Assembly: GCA_039707465.1 (NCBI GenBank)
Contig: CM077648.1
Span: 71,133,619 to 71,197,618, forward strand
DNA length: 64,000 nt
Source of the DNA: Rhabdophis nuchalis
Lineage: Eukaryota > Chordata > Lepidosauria > Squamata > Natricidae
Direction of reading: 5' to 3'
Below the pieces are notes generated by a model, which was given only the letters and a program-made list of their open reading frames with translations, had not been told where the DNA came from and made no database searches. A program made the position numbers and the translations under genes. Positions 56,210 through 64,000 of the stretch are shown here, piece after piece. Position 1 is the stretch's first letter; each line of letters starts with the position of its first letter.

Positions 56210-57964
56210 AAAGCGTATCTCAGAATTGGTCAACGAACTCAGCTTTACAAGAAACTGCAACTTTTGATCCAGAGCTCACCTTCGAACGAGAAACACATAC
56301 TGGATGCTTCCTGAGCTGCAAAAGCAGAAGAGCAAGTCCGTTGGATGTTTCCTGAGCTGCAAAAGCTAAAAAACCAGTCCGTTGATTGATCTGAGCTTTC
56401 CCTGAGAAGTTATATCAAAGAATATCTCAGAATTGGTCAAAGTACTCAGTTTTGCAAGAAACTGCAACTTTTGATCCAGAGCTCACCTTCGAACGAGAAA
56501 CACATACTGGATGCTTCCTGAGCTGCAAAAGCAGAAAAGCAAGTCCGTTGGATGTTTGGTGAGCTGCAAAATCTGAAAAACGAGTCTGTTGATTGATCTG
56601 AGCTTTCCCTGAGAAGTTATATCAAAGAATATCTCAGAATTGGTCAAAGTACTCAGTTTTGCAAGAAACTGCAACTTTTGATCCAGAGCTCACCTTCGAA
56701 CGAGAAACACATATCGGATGTTTCCTTAGCTGCAAAAGCGGAAAAACTAGTCCGTTGGTTGATCCGAGCTTTCCCTGAGAGGTTACATCAAAGCGTATCT
56801 CAGAATTGGTCAACGAACTCAGCTTTACATGAAACTGCAACTTTTGATCCAGAGCTCACCTTCGAACGAGAAACACATATCGGATGTTTCCTTAGCTGCA
56901 AAAGCGGAAAAACTAGTCCGTTGGTTGATCTGAGCTTTCCCTGAGAGGTTACATCAAAGCGTATCTCAAAATTGGTCAACGAACTCAGCTTTACAAGAAA
57001 CTCCAACTTTTGATCCAGAGCTCACCTTCGAACGAGAAACACATACTGGATGCTTCCTGAGCTGGAAAAGCAGAAAAGCAAGTCCGTTGGATGTTTCCTG
57101 AGCTGCAAAAGCTAAAAAACCAGTCCGTTGATTGATCTGAGCTTTCCCTGAGAAGGTATATCAAAGAATATCTCAGAATTGGTCAAAGTACTCAGTTTTG
57201 CAAGAAACTGCAACTTTTGATCCAGAGCTCACCTTCGAACGAGAAACACATACTGGATGCTTCCTGAGCTGCAAAAGCAGAAAAGCAAGTCCGTTGGATG
57301 TTTGGTGAGCTGCAAAATCTGAAAAACGAGTCTGTTGATTGATCTGAGCTTTCCCTGAGAAGTTATATCAAAGAATATCTCAGAATTGGTCAAAGTACTC
57401 AGTTTTGCAAGAAACTGCAACTTTTGATCCAGAGCTCACCTTCGAACGAGAAACACATATCGGATGTTTCCTTAGCTGCAAAAGCGGAAAAACTAGTCCG
57501 TTGGTTGATCTGAGCTTTCCCTGAGAGGTTATATCAAAGTGTATCTCAGAATTGGTCAACGAACTCAGCTTTACAAGAAACTGCAACTTTTGATCCAGAG
57601 CTCACCTTCGAACGAGAAACACATATCGGATGTTTCCTTAGCTGCAAAAGCGGAAAAACTAGTCCGTTGGTTGATCTGAGCTTTCCCTAAGAGGTTACAT
57701 CAAAGCGTATCTCAGAATTGGTCAACGAACTCAGCTTTACAAGAAACTCCAACTTTTGATCCAGAGCTCACCTTCGAACGAGAAACACATACTGGATGCT
57801 TCCTGAGCTGCAAAAGCAGAAAAGCAAGTCCGTTGGATGTTTCCTGAGCTGCAAAAGCTAAAAAACCAGTCCGTTGATTGATCTGAGCTTTTCCTGAGAA
57901 GTTATATCAAAGAATATCTCAGAATTGGTCAAAGTACTCAGTTTTGCAAGAAACTGCAACTTTT
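54981..57964. repeat. 746-bp tetramer (B,A,A,B), four tandem copies
   Basis: GATCC unit starts at 54981, 55188, 55354, 55520 and 55727 give lengths 207,166,166,207, total 746. The same order repeats with starts at 55727, 56473 and 57219, then breaks after 57965. The first B has the GGATGTTTGGTGAGC variant and the second the GGATGTTTCCTGAGC variant with GCTAAAAAACC, so the tetramer is defined by order and sequence class. The same tetramer recurs at about 30.6, 32.6, 34.4, 37.2, 39.0, 41.8, 43.6 and 62.8 kb. Confidence 0.9.
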
Positions 57965-59989
57965 GATCCAGAGCTCACCTTCGAACGAGAAACACATACT
58001 GGATGCTTCCTGAGCTGCAAAAGCAGAAAAGCAAGTCCGTTGGATGTTTGGTGAGCTGCAAAATCTGAAAAACGAGTCTGTTGATTGATTTGAGCTTTCC
58101 CTGAGAAGTTATATCAAAGAATATCTCAGAATTGGTCAAAGTACTCAGTTTTGCAAGAAACTGCAACTTTTGATCCAGAGCTCACCTTCGAACGAGAAAC
58201 ACATATCGGATGTTTCCTTAGCTGCAAAAGCGGAAAAACTACTCCGTTGGTTGATCTGAGCTTTCCCTGAGAGGTTACATCAAAGCGTATCTCAAAATTG
58301 GTCAACGAACTCAGCTTTACAAGAAACTCCAACTTTTGATCCAGAGCTCACCTTCGAACGAGAAACACATACTGGATGCTTCCTGAGCTGCAAAAGCAGA
58401 TAAGCAAGTCCGTTGGATGTTTCCTGAGCTGCAAAAGCTAAAAAACCAGTCCGTTGATTGATCTGAGCTTTCCCTGAGAAGTTATATCAAAGAATATCTC
58501 AGAATTGGTCAAAGTACTCAGTTTTGCAAGAAACTGCAACTTTTGATCCAGAGCTCACCTTCGAACGAGAAACACATATCGGATGTTTCCTTAGCTGCAA
58601 AAGCGGAAAAACTAGTCCGTTGGTTGATCTGAGCTTTCCCTGAGAGGTTATATCAAAGCGTATCTCAGAATTGGTCAACGAACTCAGCTTTGCAAGAAAC
58701 TCCAACTTTTGATCCAGAGCTCACCTTCGAACGAGAAACACATACTGGATGCTTCCGAGCTGCAAAAGCTGAAAAACCAGTCCGTTGATTGATCTGAGCT
58801 TTCCCTGAGAAGTTATATCAAAGAATATCTCAGAATTGGTCAAAGTACTCAGTTTTGCAAGAAACTGCAACTTTTGATCCAGAGCTCACCTTCGAACGAG
58901 AAACACATACTGGATGCTTCCTGAGCTGCAAAAGCAGAAAAGCAAGTCCGTTGGATGTTTGGTGAGCTGCAAAATCTGAAAAACGAGTCTGTTGATTGAT
59001 CTGAGCTTTCCCTGAGAGGTTATATCAAAGAAAATCTCAGAATTGGTCAACGAACTCAGCTTTACAAGAAACTGCAACGTTTGATCCAGAGCTCACCTTC
59101 GAACGAGAAACACATATCGGATGTTTCCTTAGCTGCAAAAGCGGAAAAACTAGTCCGTTGGTTGATCTGAGCTTTCCCTAAGAGGTTACATCAAAGCGTA
59201 TCTCAGAATTGGTCAACGAACTCAGCTTTACAAGAAACTCCAACTTTTGATCCAGAGCTCACCTTCGAACGAGAAACACATACTGGATGCTTCCTGAGCT
59301 GCAAAAGCAGAAGAGCAAGTCCGTTGGATGTTTCCTGAGCTGCAAAAGCTAAAAAACCAGTCCGTTGATTGATCTGAGCTTTCCCTGAGAAGTTATATCA
59401 AAGAATATCTCAGAATTGGTCAAAGTACTCAGTTTTGCAAGAAACTGCAACTTTTGATCCAGAGCTCACCTTCGAACGAGAAACACATACTGGATGCTTC
59501 CTGAGCTGCAAAAGCAGAAAAGCAAGTCCGTTGGATGTTTGGTGAGCTGCAAAATCTGAAAAACGAGTCTGTTGATTGATCTGAGCTTTCCCTGAGAAGT
59601 TATATCAAAGAATATCTCAGAATTGGTCAAAGTACTCAGTTTTGCAAGAAACTGCAACTTTTGATCCAGAGCTCACCTTCGAACGAGAAACACATATCGG
59701 ATGTTTCCTTAGCTGCAAAAGCGGAAAAACTAGTCCGTTGGTTGATCCGAGCTTTCCCTGAGAGGTTACATCAAAGCGTATCTCAGTATTCGTCAACGAA
59801 CTCAGCTTTACATGAAACTGCAACTTTTGATCCAGAGCTCACCTTCGAACGAGAAACACATATCGGATGTTTCCTTAGCTGCAAAAGCGGAAAAACTAGT
59901 CCGTTGGTTGATCTGAGCTTTCCCTAAGAGGTTACATCAAAGCGTATCTCAGAATTGGTCAACGAACTCAGCTTTACAAGAAACTCCAA
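57965..59989. repeat. Satellite between large duplications
   Basis: Mixed A and B monomers. It contains a unit with a one-base deletion (GATGCTTCCGAGC near 58750) and hybrid units combining B-type starts with A-type ends (59030-59060). No gene. Confidence 0.9.
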
Positions 59990-62900
59990 CTTTTGATCCA
60001 GAGCTCACCTTCGAACGAGAAACACATACTGGATGCTTCCTGAGCTGCAAAAGCAGAAAAGCAAGTCCGTTGGATGTTTCCTGAGCTGCAAAAGCTAAAA
60101 AACCAGTCCGTTGATTGATCTGAGCTTTCCCTGAGAAGTTATATCAAAGAATATCTCAGAATTGGTCAAAGTACTCAGTTTTGCAAGAAACTGCAACTTT
60201 TGATCCAGAGCTCACCTTCGAACGAGAAACACATACGGGATGCTTCCTGAGCTGCAAAAGCAGAAAAGCAAGTCCGTTGGATGTTTGGTGAGCTGCAACA
60301 TCTGAAAAACGAGTCTGTTGATTGATCTGAGCTTTCCCTGAGAAGTTATATCAAAGAATATCTCAGAATTGGTCAAAGTACTCAGTTTTGCAAGAAACTG
60401 CAACTTTTGATCCAGAGCTCACCTTCGAACGAGAAACACATATCGGATGTTTCCTTAGCTGCAAAAGCGGAAAAACTAGTCCGTTGGTTGATCTGAGCTT
60501 TCCCTGAGAGGTTACATCAAAGCGTATCTCAGAATTGGTCAACGAACTCAGCTTTACAAGAAACTGCAACGTTTGATCCAGAGCTCACCTTCGAACGAGA
60601 AACACATATCGGATGTTTCCTTAGCTGCAAAAGCGGAAAAACTAGTCCGTTGGTTGATCTGAGCTTTCCCTGAGAGGTTACATCAAAGCGTATCTCAGAA
60701 TTGGTACACGAACTCAGCTTTACAAGAAACTGCAACTTTTGATCCAGAGCTCACCTTCGAACGAGAAACACATACTGGATGCTTCCTGAGCTGCAAAAGC
60801 AGAAAAGCAAGTCCGTTGGATGTTTGGTGAGCTGCAAAATCTGAAAAACGAGTCTGTTGATTGATCTGAGCTTTCCCTGAGAAGTTATATCAAAGAATAT
60901 CTCAGAATTGGTCAAAGTACTCAGTTTTGCAAGAAACTGCAACTTTTGATCCAGAGCTCACCTTCGAACGAGAAACACATATCGGATGTTTCCTTAGCTG
61001 CAAAAGCGGAAAAACTAGTCCGTTGGTTGATCTGAGCTTTCCCTGAGAGGTTATATCAAAGCGTATCTCAGAATTGGTCAACGAACTCAGCTTTGCAAAA
61101 AACTCCAACTTTTGATCCAGAGCTCACCTTCGAACGAGAAACACATACTGGATGCTTCCTGAGCTGCAAAAGCTGAAAAACCAGTCCGTTGATTGATCTG
61201 AGCTTTCCCTGAGAAGTTATATCAAAGAATATCTCAGAATTGGTCAAAGTACTCAGTTTTGCAAGAAACTGCAACCTTTGATCCAGAGCTCACCTTCGAA
61301 CGAGAAACACATACTGGATGCTTCCTGAGCTGCAAAAGCAGAAAAGCAAGTCCGTTGGATGTTTGGTGAGCTGCAAAATCTGAAAAACGAGTCTGTTGAT
61401 TGATCTGAGCTTTCCCTGAGAAGTTATATCAAAGAATATCTCAGAATTGGTCAAAGTACTCAGTTTTGCAAGAAACTGCAACTTTTGATCCAGAGCTCAC
61501 CTTCGAACGAGAAACACATATCGGATGTTTCCTTAGCTGCAAGATCTGAAAAACTAGTCCGTTGGTTGATCTGAGCTTTCCCTGAGAGGTTACATCAAAG
61601 CGTATCTCAGAATTGGTCAACGAACTCAGCTTTACAAGAAACTGCAACTTTTGATCCAGAGCTCACCTTCGAACGAGAAACACATATCGGATGTTTCCTT
61701 AGCTGCAAAAGCGGAAAAACTAGTCCGTTGGTTGATCTGAGCTTTCCCTAAGAGGTTAAATCAAAGCGTATCTCAGAATTGGTCAACGAACTCAGCTTTA
61801 CCAGAAACTCCAACTTTTGATCCAGAGCTCACCTTCGAACGAGAAACACATACTGGATGCTTCCTGAGCTGCAAAAGCAGAAAAGCAAGTCCGTTGGATG
61901 TTTCCTGAGCTGCAAAAGCTAAAAAACCAGTCCGTTGATTGATCTGAGCTTTCCCTGAGAAGTTATATCAAAGAATATCTCAGAATTGGTCAAAGTACTC
62001 AGTTTTGCAAGAAACTGCAACTTTTGATCCAGAGCTCACCTTCGAACGAGAAACACATATCGGATGTTTCCTTAGCTGCAAAAGCGGAAAAACTAGTCCG
62101 TTGGTTGATCTGAGCTTTCCCTGAGAGGTTACATCAAAGCGTATCTCAGAATTGGTCAACGAACTCAGCTTTACAAGAAACTGCAACTTTTGATCCAGAG
62201 CTCACCTTCGAACGAGAAACACATATCGGATGTTTCCTTAGCTGCAAAAGCGGAAAAACTAGTCCGTTGGTTGATCTGAGCTTTCCCTGAGAGGTTACAT
62301 CAAAGCGTATCTCAGAATTGGTACACGAATTCAGTTTTACAAGAAACTCCAACTTTTGATCCAGAGCTCACCTTCGAACGAGAAACACATACTGGATGCT
62401 TCCTGAGCTGCAAAAGCAGAAAAGCAAGTCCGTTGGATGTTTGGTGAGCTGCAAAATCTGAAAAACGAGTCTGTTGATTGATCTGAGCTTTCCCTGAGAA
62501 GTTATATCAAAGAATATCTCAGAATTGGTCAAAGTACTCAGCTTTACAAGAAACTCCAACTTTTGATCCAGAGCTCACCTTCGAACGAGAAACACATACT
62601 GGATGCTTCCTGAGCTGCAAAAGCAGAAAAGCAAGTCCGTTGGATGTTTCCTGAGCTGCAAAAGCTAAAAAACCAGTCCGTTGATTGATCTGAGCTTTCC
62701 CTGAGAAGTTATATCAAAGAATATCTCAGAATTGGTCAAAGTACTCAGTTTTGCAAGAAACTGCAACTTTTGATCCAGAGCTCACCTTCGAACGAGAAAC
62801 ACATACTGGATGCTTCCTGAGCTGCAAAAGCAGAAAAGCAAGTCCGTTGGATGTTTGGTGAGCTGCAAAATCTGAAAAACGAGTCTGTTGATTGATCTGA

Positions 62901-64000
62901 GCTTTCCCTGAGAGGTTATATCAAAGAATATCTCAGAATTGGTCAAAGTACTCAGTTTTGCAAGAAACTGCAACTTTTGATCCAGAGCTCACCTTCGAAC
63001 GAGAAACACATATCGGATGTTTCCTTAGCTGCAAAAGCGGAAAATCTAGTCCGTTGGTTGATCTGAGCTTTCCCTGAGAGGTTACATCAAAGCGTATCTC
63101 AGAATTGGTCAACGAACTCAGCTTTACAAGAAACTGCAACTTTTGATCCAGAGCTCACCTTCGAACGAGAAACACATATCGGATGTTTCCTTAGCTGCAA
63201 AAGCGGAAAAACTAGTCCGTTGGTTGATCTGAGCTTTCCCTAAGAGGTTACATCAAAGCGTATCTCAGAATTGGTCAACGAACTCAGCTTTACAAGAAAC
63301 TCCAACTTTTGATCCAGAGCTCACCTTCGAACGAGAAACACATACCGGATGCTTCCTGAGCTGCAAAAGCAGAAAAGCAAGTCCGTTGGATGTTTCCTGA
63401 GCTGCAAAAGCTAAAAAACCAGTCCGTTGATTGATCTGAGCTTTCCCTGAGAAGTTATATCAAAGAATATCTCAGAATTGGTCAAAGTACTCAGTTTTGC
63501 AAGAAACTGCAACTTTTGATCCAGAGCTCACCTTCGAACGAGAAACACATACTGGATGCTTCCTGAGCTGCAAAAGCAGAAAAGCAAGTCCGTTGGATGT
63601 TTGGTGAGCTGCAAAATCTGAAAAACGAGTCTGTTGATTGATCTGAGCTTTCCCTGAGAGGTTATATCAAAGAATATCTCAGAATTGGTCAAAGTACTCA
63701 GTTTTGCAAGAAACTGCAACTTTTGATCCAGAGCTCACCTTCGAACGAGAAACACATATCGGATGTTTCCTTAGCTGCAAAAGCGGAAAAACTAGTCCGT
63801 TGGTTGATCTGAGCTTTCCCTGAGAGGTTACATCAAAGCGTATCTCAGAATTGGTCAACGAACTCAGCTTTACAAGAAACTGCAACTTTTGATCCAGAGC
63901 TCACCTTCGAACGAGAAACACATATCGGATGTTTCCTTAGCTGCAAAAGCGGAAAAACTAGTCCGTTGGTTGATCTGAGCTTTCCCTAAGAGGTTACATC
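59990..64000. repeat. Large satellite segmental duplication, right copy, cut by window end
   Basis: Repeats 52570-56209 with two whole-monomer length differences. The match is still running at 64000, so the true duplication is longer than can be seen here. Confidence 0.85.

Noticed and set aside
19454..63885. Minus-strand reading frames of 63-68 codons recurring in almost every monomer (MQFLAKLS..., MEFLVKLS...)
   Set aside because: They follow from conservation of a 166/207-bp monomer. The monomer length is not a multiple of three, neighbouring frames overlap, and variants change residues and stops without pattern, so there is no sign of a protein gene.
19291..64000. CRISPR-like array
   Set aside because: Repeats are contiguous 166/207-bp satellite units with no unique spacers, and the associated genes are eukaryotic retrotransposons.
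19291..64000. CENP-B box in each monomer
   Set aside because: TTCGAACGAGAAACA matches TTCGNNNNANN but has AACA where CGGG is required; mentioned only as a partial resemblance.

Overview
The window is eukaryotic, non-coding, repeat-rich DNA. It is part of a large tandem satellite array carrying three retrotransposon insertions and one rearranged copy of the first. I see no host gene, RNA gene or prokaryotic feature. The elements suggest a non-mammalian, non-avian vertebrate, most likely a squamate reptile: an intact Tf1/sushi-type chromovirus (Ty3/gypsy with a C-terminal chromodomain) sits beside a near-intact L1-clade LINE of the kind abundant in lizards and snakes. This taxonomic call is inference from protein family resemblance; no search was run.

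Layout. 1-2425: diverged satellite at one edge of the array. 2426-4182: a short L1-derived element with 5' UTR, an intact 282-residue ORF1, its own 3' UTR and a poly(A) tail, but no ORF2 (a 'half-L1'). 4183-6348: satellite. 6349-7048: a second copy of the half-L1 5' end with the same upstream junction, cut off 22 codons into ORF1, so it arose by duplication of the array and not by a new insertion. 7048-7328: satellite. 7329-13020: full-length LTR retrotransposon on the minus strand with one open gag-pol-chromodomain frame of 1585 residues and an 11-nt self-priming arrangement. 13021-13203: one satellite monomer. 13204-19275: full-length L1 flanked by a 15-bp target duplication; ORF1 has one frameshift and ORF2 one in-frame stop. 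19276-64000: uninterrupted satellite.

The satellite has two monomer lengths. Type A is 166 bp. Type B is 207 bp, which is A plus a 41-bp internal tandem duplication. They combine into higher-order repeats: a 539-bp trimer (A,A,B), a 746-bp tetramer (B,A,A,B), a 2031-bp block (746+539+746), a 3298-bp duplication, a 4589-bp block present nearly three times, and a 7.4-7.8 kb duplication running off the right end. Length differences between related blocks are whole monomers, as expected from unequal exchange. The monomer length and multi-level order resemble centromeric or pericentromeric satellites, but nothing in the sequence proves centromere function.

How the parts relate: mobile elements lie only in the left third, where the satellite is most diverged; the right 44.7 kb is element-free and homogenised. 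The half-L1 has the same 3' terminal motif as the full L1, consistent with mobilisation in trans by an L1 RT. Every 63-90 residue reading frame in the satellite is a by-product of monomer conservation and is not annotated as a gene.
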